NCBI GenBank assembly: GCA_964242625.1
Contig: CAXTAO010000003.1
Span: 124,001-188,000 of the forward strand
DNA length: 64,000 nucleotides
Reading direction: 5' to 3'
From: JASLDZ01 sp964242625
GTDB taxonomy: Bacteria; Pseudomonadota; Alphaproteobacteria; Caulobacterales; Caulobacteraceae
Shown piece after piece: positions 52,934 to 60,684 of the stretch (its first letter is position 1; each line of letters opens with the position of its first letter). The notes beneath the pieces are model-generated. The model searched no databases and was not told the DNA's origin. It was given only the letters and a program-made list of their open reading frames with translations. Position numbers and translations under genes: made by a program.

Positions 52934-54367
52934 ATGGACGGAAAGGTCGCCACAGCTCCGGTAGGGCGCGCCTTCCCGCGCGGTCTCCTGGGCTCGCTGC
53001 CCTCGGAGGCCGCGGGCGTTGTCGCGGCGGCGGCGGGCGACGTCGCGATGGTTATCGACCGCGACGGCGTCATCCGCGACCTCGCACTCAGCAGCGACGA
53101 GCTGGAGCGCGAGGGCGCCGACGCCTGGCTTGATCGTCGCTGGCTCGACACGGTGACGGTGGAGAGCCGGCCGAAGGTCGACGCGCTGCTCCGCGACGCC
53201 GCCCGCTCAGGCAAGCCTCGGTGGCGCGAGATCAACCAGGTCACCGCGGCCAACCGCTCCACCATGGTGCGCTTCGTCGCGGTCGCGACCGGCGAGGACG
53301 GGCAGGTGATCGCCATCGGGCGTGACGAGCGCGCCGCCGCGGCGCTGCAGCAGCGCCTGGTCGAAGCGCAGCAGTCGCTGGAACGCGATTACGCCCGGCT
53401 GCGCGAGGCCGAGGGGCGCTACCGGCTACTGTTCCGCGTCTCCAGCGAACCCGTGCTGGTGGTGGACGCCCAGACCCGGCGCGTGGTTGAGGCCAACCCC
53501 GCGGCCGAGCGGCTCCTCGGCGAAGGGCGTCCCAAGCTGGTCGGCGCGACCTTCGCGACCCTCTTCGACGGCGAGAGCCGGGAAGACGCCGCCTCGCTCA
53601 TGGCTGTCGCCCAGTCCTCGGCCGGGGTGCAACCCGCGCAGGCGAACGTCTCGCAGAGGGGGCGCGCCCTGGTGGCTTCAGCCTCGCTGTTCCGGCAGGA
53701 GCGCCAGACCTACGCGCTGGTGCGCCTGACGCGGGCGGGCGGCGAGGGGGTCTCCGAGGCGGTGGAGGGCCCCGACCTCCGCGCCGTGATGGACAGGATC
53801 CCCGACGCCTTTCTCGTGGCGGATGCGGAGATGGCCATCCTCATGGCCAACTCCGCGTTCCTGGATCTCGTGGGCGTGGGCTCGCTCGCCCAGGTGGTCG
53901 GGCGGTCCGTCGGGGAGGTGCTCGGCCGCGCCGGGCGCGACCGCAACATCCTCCTCGACTCGCTGCGCGAGCACGGCGTGGTGCGCAACTTCCGCACCCT
54001 GCTCCACGCCGACCATGGAGGATCGGAGGACGTCGAGGTCTCCGCCACCGCCGCTCCCGACGGGGGGGCGACCGTGTACGGTTTCGCCGTGCGCACGGTG
54101 GACCGCCGCCTTAGCGAGCGTCCGCACGCCGCGCCCGAGCTGCGACGCTCGATCGAGCAGCTGACCGAACTCGTCGGCCGCATGACGTTGAAGGATCTCG
54201 TTCGCGAGACCACCGACCTCGTCGAGCGGCTGTGTATCGAGGCGGCGCTCGAGCTGACCAAGAACAACCGCGCCTCCGCGGCCGAGATTCTCGGCCTGAG
54301 CCGACAGAGCCTCTACTCGAAGCTGCACCGCTTCGGCCTTGGCAACCTCGCGGGCGACCCGGCCTGA
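52934..54367 (+). CDS. ppsR: Photosynthesis repressor PpsR/CrtJ
   Basis: This 477-residue regulator has an N-terminal PAS-like domain (about 25-140), a coiled linker, two more PAS domains (about 165-270 and 280-390), and a C-terminal Fis-type helix-turn-helix (RASAAEILGLSRQSLYSKLHR). It represses bch, crt and puc/puf genes at TGT-N12-ACA sites under oxygen. Only one cysteine is present, Cys434 in the HTH region (LVERLCIEAALELTK), the counterpart of Cys424 of R. sphaeroides; the partner cysteine of the known intramolecular disulfide (Cys251) is absent. Redox control must then work through that single thiol, heme or PpaA. Confidence 0.96.
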   Translation: MDGKVATAPVGRAFPRGLLGSLPSEAAGVVAAAAGDVAMVIDRDGVIRDLALSSDELEREGADAWLDRRWLDTVTVESRPKVDALLRDAARSGKPRWREINQVTAANRSTMVRFVAVATGEDGQVIAIGRDERAAAALQQRLVEAQQSLERDYARLREAEGRYRLLFRVSSEPVLVVDAQTRRVVEANPAAERLLGEGRPKLVGATFATLFDGESREDAASLMAVAQSSAGVQPAQANVSQRGRALVASASLFRQERQTYALVRLTRAGGEGVSEAVEGPDLRAVMDRIPDAFLVADAEMAILMANSAFLDLVGVGSLAQVVGRSVGEVLGRAGRDRNILLDSLREHGVVRNFRTLLHADHGGSEDVEVSATAAPDGGATVYGFAVRTVDRRLSERPHAAPELRRSIEQLTELVGRMTLKDLVRETTDLVERLCIEAALELTKNNRASAAEILGLSRQSLYSKLHRFGLGNLAGDPA

Positions 54368-54369
54368 GG

Positions 54370-54387
54370 TGTCAGGCGGCATTGACA
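54370..54387 (+). promoter_or_regulatory. PpsR operator upstream of bchG
   Basis: TGTCAGGCGGCATTGACA fits the extended PpsR/CrtJ consensus TGTCA-N8-TGACA perfectly. Its right arm includes TTGACA (54382-54387), a probable -35 box with CATAAC 15 bases on. A third half-site TGTCA lies at 54396-54400, forming a second inverted pair with the middle arm. It starts three bases after the ppsR stop and controls the bchG operon. Confidence 0.85.
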
Positions 54388-54416
54388 CCCCCGAGTGTCA
54401 GCCATAACCATCGGCC

Positions 54417-55358
54417 ATGACCAGCACGCCCTTGGCGTTGAACCTTCCGGCCGAGCGGCGCGCGCCTTCGCCGTCGGCGGTGCTGGAGCTGCTCAAACCG
54501 ATCACCTGGTTCGCGCCGATGTGGGCGTTCGGCTGCGGAGTCATATCGTCGGGCGCGTCTCTGGCCGAGCGGTGGCCGGCGGCGATCCTGGGCGTCGTGC
54601 TGGCCGGCCCGCTCGTCTGCGCCTCTAGCCAGGCGGTCAACGACTGGTTCGACCGCGGCGTCGACGCGATCAACGAGCCGGGGCGGCCGATCCCGTCGGG
54701 ACGCATACCGGGCCGTTGGGGCCTGTGGATCGGCGTGGCCTGGACCGGGATGTCGTTGGTCCTCGCCCGCGCCCTGGGCCCCGCGGTGCTCGCGGCGACC
54801 GCCCTCGCGCTGGTGCTCGCCTGGGTCTATAGCGCGCCGCCGCTGCGCTTAAAGCAGCGCGGCTGGTGGGGGCCCGCCTGCGTCGCCCTCTGCTACGAGG
54901 GGCTGGCCTGGTTCACCGGCGCCGCGGTCGCCTCGGGCGCCGCCCCGCCGCTCAGCGTCGTCGCCCTGGCCGCACTCTACAGCTTCGGCGCGGTTGGCAT
55001 CATGGTGCTGAACGACTTCAAGGCGGTGGAGGGCGATCGCCGCATGGGCGTGCTGTCGGTGCCCGTCGACCTCGGGATCGACGCGGCCGCCTGGCTGGCC
55101 TGCGTGATCATGGCGGCGCCGCAGGTGGTGGTCACGGCGCTCCTCCTGGAGTGGCGCCAGCCGGTCGCGGCGGCCGCGGTCGGTCTCTCGCTGGCGGTGC
55201 AGCTTCGGCTGATGACGCGGCTGATGCAGGACCCGGCCGCGCGCGCGCCTTGGTACAACGCCACCGGCACCTCGCTCTACGTGCTCGGCATGCTGGCGGC
55301 GGCGATCGGCCTCGCCACGCACCTCCACCACCTTCCGCCGCTCGGAGCGTCCGCATGA
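54417..55358 (+). CDS. bchG: Bacteriochlorophyll synthase (geranylgeranyl transferase)
   Basis: This 313-residue UbiA-family membrane enzyme esterifies bacteriochlorophyllide with geranylgeranyl diphosphate. The polyprenyl-binding motifs are NDWFDRGVDAINEPGRPIP (first Asp-rich region) and NDFKAVEGDRRMGV (second). About eight membrane segments are seen. It is the first gene of a three- or four-gene operon, has a PpsR site just upstream, and overlaps the next gene by four bases. Confidence 0.96.
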   Translation: MTSTPLALNLPAERRAPSPSAVLELLKPITWFAPMWAFGCGVISSGASLAERWPAAILGVVLAGPLVCASSQAVNDWFDRGVDAINEPGRPIPSGRIPGRWGLWIGVAWTGMSLVLARALGPAVLAATALALVLAWVYSAPPLRLKQRGWWGPACVALCYEGLAWFTGAAVASGAAPPLSVVALAALYSFGAVGIMVLNDFKAVEGDRRMGVLSVPVDLGIDAAAWLACVIMAAPQVVVTALLLEWRQPVAAAAVGLSLAVQLRLMTRLMQDPAARAPWYNATGTSLYVLGMLAAAIGLATHLHHLPPLGASA

Positions 55359-56704
55359 CCAAGGCCGCCCGTGAAGGCCTGAGCTGGTTGGGCGTCGTGC
55401 GCCTCGGCCTCGTGCAGAGCGCGCTGGGCGCGGTGGTGGCGCTGACCACCTCCACCCTCAACCGCGTCATGGTGGTGGAGGCCGCCATGCCGGTCATGCT
55501 GCCGGCGGCGCTGGTCGCCTGGCACTATGTGGTGCAGCTGTCGCGCCCGCGTTGGGGCTACGGCTCCGACATGGGCGGCCGGCGCACGCCGTGGATCATC
55601 GGCGGCATGGGCGTCCTGGCGCTGGGCGCGCTCCTGGCGACCGACGCCACCCTGATGCTGCGCGGCCACTTCATCGCGGGCCTCGTCCTCGCGCTCCTCG
55701 CCTACAGCATGATCGGCGCGGGAGTGGGCGCGGCGGGCACCTCGCTACTGGCGCTTCTGGCGTCGCGCGTGGCGCCCGAGCGGCGACCGGCGGCGGCGGC
55801 GGTGACCTGGATCATGATGATCGCGGGCATAGTGCTGTCCGCGGGCGTCGGCGGCGCGCTCCTGCAGCCGTTCTCCGCCCAGCGGCTGGCGACGGTGGCG
55901 TCGGCCGTCGCGGGGCTGGCGTTCGTGGCGACGCTCCTCGCGGTGTGGGGAGCCGAGCGCGACGCGCCGGTCCAGTCCGCCCCGCTCCAGCCCACGGCCG
56001 CCCAGCCCAGGCCGGCGTTCCGACAGGCGGTCGCGGAGGTCATGGCCGACGGGCTGGCGCGGCGCTTCACCGTCTTCGTCTTCGTGTCCATGCTGGCCTA
56101 CTCGGCCCAGGAGCTGATCCTCGAGCCCTTCGCGGGGCTGGTGTTCGGGATGAGCCCCGGCCAGTCGGCCCAGCTCTCCAGCCTGCAGCACGGCGGAGTG
56201 CTCCTCGGCATGGTGCTGGTGGGCCTCTTGGGCGCGCGGCTGGGCGACCGCCGGCGTGGATGGATGCGCGGGTTCACCATCGCGGGCTGCCTCGGCTCGG
56301 CGCTGGCGCTCACGGGGCTGGCCGCGGCGAGCGGCGTCGGCCGGGGCTGGCCGCTCGGGCCGACGGTGTTCGCGCTGGGACTGGCCAACGGCGTCTTCGC
56401 GGTCGCCGCGATCGGCTCGATGATGGGGCTGGCCGGGGCCGGCGGCGGCGGGCGCGAGGGCGTGCGCATGGGAGTGTGGGGCGCGGCTCAGGCCGGCGCC
56501 TTCGCCTGCGGCGGCTTCCTGGGCGCGGTCGGCGTCGATGCGATGCGCGGCCTCGTCCACGCGGACGGCGCGGCCTTCCTCGCGGTGTTCCTGGCGCAGG
56601 CGGCGATCTTCCTCGCCTCCGCGGTTCTGGCGTCGCGGGTCGACCGCGCCGCGCCCTCCCTGGCCGCCACCGGATCGCATTCCACCGTCGGAGCGCCCGC
56701 ATGA
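55355..56704 (+). CDS. PucC-family (BCD) membrane protein between bchG and bchP
   Basis: This 449-residue protein with twelve helices belongs to the same family as LhaA and PucC (STLNRVMVVEAAMP, WGYGSDMGGRRTPWIIGG). The gene between bchG and bchP, orf428 in Rhodobacter, has an uncertain role in pigment delivery or antenna assembly. Stop/start overlaps on both sides couple it to bchG and bchP. Together with lhaA the window has two BCD proteins but no antenna polypeptide gene. Confidence 0.92.
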   Translation: MTKAAREGLSWLGVVRLGLVQSALGAVVALTTSTLNRVMVVEAAMPVMLPAALVAWHYVVQLSRPRWGYGSDMGGRRTPWIIGGMGVLALGALLATDATLMLRGHFIAGLVLALLAYSMIGAGVGAAGTSLLALLASRVAPERRPAAAAVTWIMMIAGIVLSAGVGGALLQPFSAQRLATVASAVAGLAFVATLLAVWGAERDAPVQSAPLQPTAAQPRPAFRQAVAEVMADGLARRFTVFVFVSMLAYSAQELILEPFAGLVFGMSPGQSAQLSSLQHGGVLLGMVLVGLLGARLGDRRRGWMRGFTIAGCLGSALALTGLAAASGVGRGWPLGPTVFALGLANGVFAVAAIGSMMGLAGAGGGGREGVRMGVWGAAQAGAFACGGFLGAVGVDAMRGLVHADGAAFLAVFLAQAAIFLASAVLASRVDRAAPSLAATGSHSTVGAPA

Positions 56705-57912
56705 AGCCCGAGCCCCACATGGAAGCCGAGACCTACGACGTCGTCGTCGTCGGCGGCGGGCCGTCCGGCGCGACCGCAGCCGAGGCGCTGGCGCGGGCCG
56801 GCCGCCGCGTCCTGCTGCTCGACCGGGCGGGACGCATCAAGCCGTGCGGCGGGGCCATCCCGCCCCGGCTGATGCGCGACTTCGCCATCCCGGACTCGCT
56901 CTTGGTCGCCCGGGCGAGCTCGGCTCGGATGATCGCGCCCTCCGCCCGCGAGGTGGACATGCCCATCGAGGGTGGCTTCGTAGGCATGGTCGACCGCGAC
57001 AGCTTCGACGAATGGCTGCGCGAGCGTGCGGCGCGGGCCGGGGCGGAGCGTCGGCGCGGCGTGTTCACCGCGCTGGAACGCGACGCCGACGGCTGCGCGG
57101 TCGTGGCCTACACGCCCGGCCGTGGCGACGATGCGTTCCCGGTCCGGGTGCGCGCGCGCAGCGTGATCGGGGCCGACGGCGCGCGGTCGCAGGTGGCGCG
57201 CCAGGCCGTGCCGCGCGCGGGCAAGTCGAAGTGCGTCTTCGCCTACCACGAGATCGTGCGCGCGCCGACCGACGGACGCGGCGGCTTCGACGGTCGTCGC
57301 TGCGACGTCTTCTACCAAGGTCGGCTCTCGCCCGACTTCTACGCCTGGATCTTCCCGCACGGCGAGACCGCCAGCATAGGCGTCGGCAGCGCGCGCAAGG
57401 GCTTCTCCCTACGCGGGGCGATCAAGACGCTGCGCGCCGCCACCGCCCTGGACGGCTGCGAGACGATCAGAACGGAGGGCGCGCCCATACCGCTCAAGCC
57501 GCTGCGTCGCTGGGACAACGGGCGGGACGTGCTCCTCGCCGGCGACGCCGCGGGCGTGGTCGCGCCGGCCTCGGGGGAGGGCATCTACTACGCCATGGAG
57601 GGGGGTCGGCAGGCCGCGCTGGCCGTCGACCGCTTCTTGGCGACGGGGCGCGCGTCGGCGCTCAAGGCCGCCCGCCGCGCCTTCATGCGGGCGCACGGCA
57701 AAGTGTTCCTTGTCCTCGGTGTGATGCAGCACTTCTGGTATCGCAGCGACAAGCGGCGCGAAGGCTTCGTCAAGATGTGCGCCGATCCCGACGTGCAACG
57801 TCTCACTTGGCAGGCCTACATGAACAAGGAGTTGGTGCGCGCCGACCCGGCGGCCCACGCGCGCGTGTTCCTCAAGGACATGGGCCATCTCCTGGGCTTC
57901 AGCCCGACCTGA
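56701..57912 (+). CDS. bchP: Geranylgeranyl reductase
   Basis: This 403-residue flavoprotein reduces the geranylgeranyl tail of bacteriochlorophyll to phytyl in three steps. The FAD-binding VVVVGGGPSGATAAEALA lies at the N terminus, with the family motifs KPCGGAIPPRL and LAGDAAGVVAPASGEGIYYA. The ATG overlaps the preceding stop. The usual partner idi does not follow; a small membrane-protein gene does. Confidence 0.96.
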   Translation: MKPEPHMEAETYDVVVVGGGPSGATAAEALARAGRRVLLLDRAGRIKPCGGAIPPRLMRDFAIPDSLLVARASSARMIAPSAREVDMPIEGGFVGMVDRDSFDEWLRERAARAGAERRRGVFTALERDADGCAVVAYTPGRGDDAFPVRVRARSVIGADGARSQVARQAVPRAGKSKCVFAYHEIVRAPTDGRGGFDGRRCDVFYQGRLSPDFYAWIFPHGETASIGVGSARKGFSLRGAIKTLRAATALDGCETIRTEGAPIPLKPLRRWDNGRDVLLAGDAAGVVAPASGEGIYYAMEGGRQAALAVDRFLATGRASALKAARRAFMRAHGKVFLVLGVMQHFWYRSDKRREGFVKMCADPDVQRLTWQAYMNKELVRADPAAHARVFLKDMGHLLGFSPT

Positions 57913-57917
57913 CCCGG

Positions 57918-58187
57918 ATGGCTTCGGCCATGGCCGACTTGTTCCGCAGCGGTCGCGCGGTGGATCTCGTGCTGCTGGTGCTGGCGGTGGAGTTCGCCTG
58001 GCTCGTCCTGCGCCGGCGGCCAGGCTCTCCGGGCTTGGCGGACCGCGCGCTGGCGCTCGCGCCGGGCGCCTGCCTCCTCCTCGCGCTCCGCGGCGCGCTG
58101 GTGGGCGCGCCCTGGCCGTGGATCGCCGCGGCGCTCGCGGCGTCCTTCCCCGTGCACATCGCCGACCTCGCGCGGCGACGCCTGTGA
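57918..58187 (+). CDS. Small membrane protein downstream of bchP
   Basis: This 89-residue protein has three hydrophobic segments (about 15-31, 43-58 and 63-80) with a basic C terminus (DLARRRL). Its start lies five bases after the bchP stop, so it shares that operon (an ATG 12 bases later is possible). I do not recognise a named family. Similar short membrane proteins follow bchP in some purple-bacterial clusters, which hints at a role in pigment or complex assembly, but no evidence is direct. Confidence 0.7.
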   Translation: MASAMADLFRSGRAVDLVLLVLAVEFAWLVLRRRPGSPGLADRALALAPGACLLLALRGALVGAPWPWIAAALAASFPVHIADLARRRL

Positions 58188-58204
58188 GCGGCGGGGCGGA
58201 TCGT

Positions 58205-59497
58205 TCAGGCCGAGCGCTCGCTGTGGTCGCGCAGGATACCTGCCCTCAGCCGGCGCAGGAACAGCCAGACGAGACCTATGATCACCGGCGCGGCGACGCC
58301 GGTGGCGAGCGTCGGATCGACGCCGGGCCGCAGCCGCGATACGCCCTCCACCACATATTTGAACAGCCCGAGCGCGTAGTAGGAGATCGCCGCCGCCGAC
58401 AGCCCCTCCACCGTCTCCTGCAGCCGCAGCTGCAGCTGGGCGCGCCGGTCCATCGACTTCAGGAGCGAGGCGCTGGTCGCCTCCGACGCGATGTCGACGC
58501 GGGCGGCGAGCATCTGCGTCGTGCGGGCGATGCGGGCGATGACGTCGCGCTGCCGGTCGGCGGCGGCGGCGGCGGTGCGCATGGCGGGGGCGAGGCGACG
58601 CTCCATGAAGTCGCGGATGGCGGGCCGGCCGCCCAGCGCCCGCTCGTTCAGCTGCACGATGCGCTCCTGGACGATGCCGTAGTAGGCGTGGCTGGCGGCG
58701 AAGCGGAAGCCCGTGCTGGCGGCCAGCGCCTCCGCCCGTCCCGCGAGGGTGGCGAGGCGCGCGAGGAGATCGCGGTCGGCGTCGACGCCGCCCGCCTGGG
58801 CCACCTGCGTCGCCGCCTCCGCCGCCTCCGCCTCCATTTCCGACAGTTGCGCGGCGACGCCCGTCGCCACGGGGAAGGCCAGAAGCGCCAGGAGCCGGTA
58901 GGTCTCGATCTCGAACAACTGCTGGAGGATGCGGCCCGCCAGCACGGGGCCGCCCGCCTCCTGCACCACGACGAACCGCGTGAAGCCGTCCGGGCCGGCG
59001 CGGAAGTCGGTGAACACCTGCACCGCCCCGCCCGCGACCTCCGACGCGACGAGGTCGCTCTCGGTGAAGACGGTGGCCGTGGGCGGCTCCTGCACGAGCG
59101 CGACGTGGGCCGCAGCGAGGATCTCTCCGGGCAGGGCGGCCAGCCAGTCGTGGGGCACCACGTCCAGCGCGGTGGCGGTGAAGGCGCCCGCCTCGCCCGG
59201 CGCGACAGGCCTGAACACCGTCCAGGTCGACACCTCGCTGTGGCGCTCCCATCGCAGCCGCCACAGGCCGCCGTCGACCATGCACCACCGCGCGTCGGGC
59301 CCGGGGACGGAGCCGCCCAGCTTGCGGCAAAGGGCGGCCATGTGCGCGCGGTCGGCCGCCGCCCCCGTCTCGCCCGAGAAGGTCGCGATGCGCGCGGCGA
59401 GGAGCGGCGCGGCCGCGGGCGTGGAGGGGCGCGCGTGCGCCTCCGCCAAGAGCTGATCGCGTTGCCCGTGAAAGTGGAAGAGCGGCGCTTGAGCCAT
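58205..59497 (-). CDS. DUF3422 family protein
   Basis: This 430-residue protein begins MAQAPLFHFHGQRDQLLAEAHARPSTPA and contains RLRWERHSEVSTWTVF, typical of DUF3422. The middle is long and helical with coiled segments (about 200-370). A hydrophobic segment (about 395-420; TGVAAPVIIGLVWLFLRRLR) near the C terminus suggests membrane attachment. The function is unknown. It is inserted in reverse orientation between the bchP and bchI operons and breaks the otherwise photosynthesis-only block. Confidence 0.88.
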   Translation of the reverse strand: MAQAPLFHFHGQRDQLLAEAHARPSTPAAAPLLAARIATFSGETGAAADRAHMAALCRKLGGSVPGPDARWCMVDGGLWRLRWERHSEVSTWTVFRPVAPGEAGAFTATALDVVPHDWLAALPGEILAAAHVALVQEPPTATVFTESDLVASEVAGGAVQVFTDFRAGPDGFTRFVVVQEAGGPVLAGRILQQLFEIETYRLLALLAFPVATGVAAQLSEMEAEAAEAATQVAQAGGVDADRDLLARLATLAGRAEALAASTGFRFAASHAYYGIVQERIVQLNERALGGRPAIRDFMERRLAPAMRTAAAAADRQRDVIARIARTTQMLAARVDIASEATSASLLKSMDRRAQLQLRLQETVEGLSAAAISYYALGLFKYVVEGVSRLRPGVDPTLATGVAAPVIIGLVWLFLRRLRAGILRDHSERSA

Positions 59498-59568
59498 TCG
59501 GCGACGAGCCTTCCTGCGCGGACCTGTCGCTCAGAGCACACCAGTTACGGCCGCAGGGGAAGGGTGAC

Positions 59569-60684
59569 GTGAGCGGCTCAACAGTTCTACCCTCCGTCGA
59601 GCCGCCCTCCGCCGGGCGGATGGAGGCGACCATGCGCGCGGCCTACCCGTTCTCCGCGATCGTGGGCCAGGATGAGATGAAGCTCGCGCTGCTCATCGCC
59701 GCGGTCGATCCCGGCGTCGGCGGCGTGATGGTGTTCGGCGACCGGGGCACCGGCAAGTCGACGGCGGTGCGGGCGCTGGCGGCGCTCCTGCCGCCGCTCG
59801 TCGCGGTCAAGGGCTGTCCCTACCACCGCGATCCCAAGGAGGACGCGGGCTCCGAGTCCGAGCCCGCCGGGTCGGGGCGGCGCCGCCGGATCGAGACCGA
59901 GCTCGTTCCCACGCCCGTGGTCGACCTGCCGCTCGGCGCGACGGAGGACCGGGTGGTCGGAGCGCTGGACCTCGAGCACGCCCTCGTGCGCGGCGAGAAG
60001 CGTTTCGAGCCGGGGCTCCTGGCGCGCGCGCACCGCGGCTTCCTCTACATCGACGAGGTCAACCTCCTGGAGGACCATCTGGTGGACCTCCTGCTCGACG
60101 TCGCGGCGTCGGGCGAGAACGTGGTGGAGCGCGAGGGCCTCTCCGTGCGCCACCCGGCGCGCTTCGTGCTGATCGGGAGCGGCAACCCGGAGGAGGGGGA
60201 GCTCAGGCCGCAGCTCCTCGACCGGTTCGGCCTCTCGGTCGAGGTTCGCACGCCGGGCGAGCTGGCCGACCGGGTGGAGGTGGTCAAGCGTCGCGACGCC
60301 TTCGACCGCGACGCCAAGACCTTTCTCGCGCGCTGGGCGCCCGAGGACGCCAAGATCGCGGCCCGCATCGAGGCCGCGCGCGCGCGCCTGCCCAAGCTGA
60401 ATACGCCCGACGCGGTGCTGGAGGCCGGGTCGCGGCTGTGCATGGCGCTGGGCGCCGACGGGCTTCGAGGCGAGCTCACGCTTCTGCGCGCGGCCCGCGC
60501 GATCGCGGCGTTGAACGCCGCCTCGGCCGTCAGCGTGCGAGAGATGCGGGAGGCCGCGGCGCTCTCGCTGCGTCACCGCCTACGCCGCAATCCGCTGGAC
60601 GAGACCGGCTCGACGGCGCGCATCGCACGCGCGTGCGCCGAAATGTTCGATGCGCCGAGCGCCGTGCGCCCCGTCGCCGCATGA
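59569..60684 (+). CDS. bchI: Magnesium chelatase subunit I
   Basis: This 371-residue AAA+ ATPase forms hexamers with BchD to power Mg2+ insertion into protoporphyrin. It has YPFSAIVGQDEMKLALL, Walker A FGDRGTGKST, and Walker B-like GFLYIDEVNLLEDH, plus the sensor segment IGSGNPEEGELRPQLLDRFGL. The GTG start at 59569 is near the start of a 71-base region divergent from DUF3422. Its stop overlaps the bchD start. Confidence 0.96.
   Translation: MSGSTVLPSVEPPSAGRMEATMRAAYPFSAIVGQDEMKLALLIAAVDPGVGGVMVFGDRGTGKSTAVRALAALLPPLVAVKGCPYHRDPKEDAGSESEPAGSGRRRRIETELVPTPVVDLPLGATEDRVVGALDLEHALVRGEKRFEPGLLARAHRGFLYIDEVNLLEDHLVDLLLDVAASGENVVEREGLSVRHPARFVLIGSGNPEEGELRPQLLDRFGLSVEVRTPGELADRVEVVKRRDAFDRDAKTFLARWAPEDAKIAARIEAARARLPKLNTPDAVLEAGSRLCMALGADGLRGELTLLRAARAIAALNAASAVSVREMREAAALSLRHRLRRNPLDETGSTARIARACAEMFDAPSAVRPVAA

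Noticed and set aside
59525..59540. Possible PpsR site upstream of bchI
   Set aside because: The TGT and ACA triplets are 10 bases apart rather than 12.
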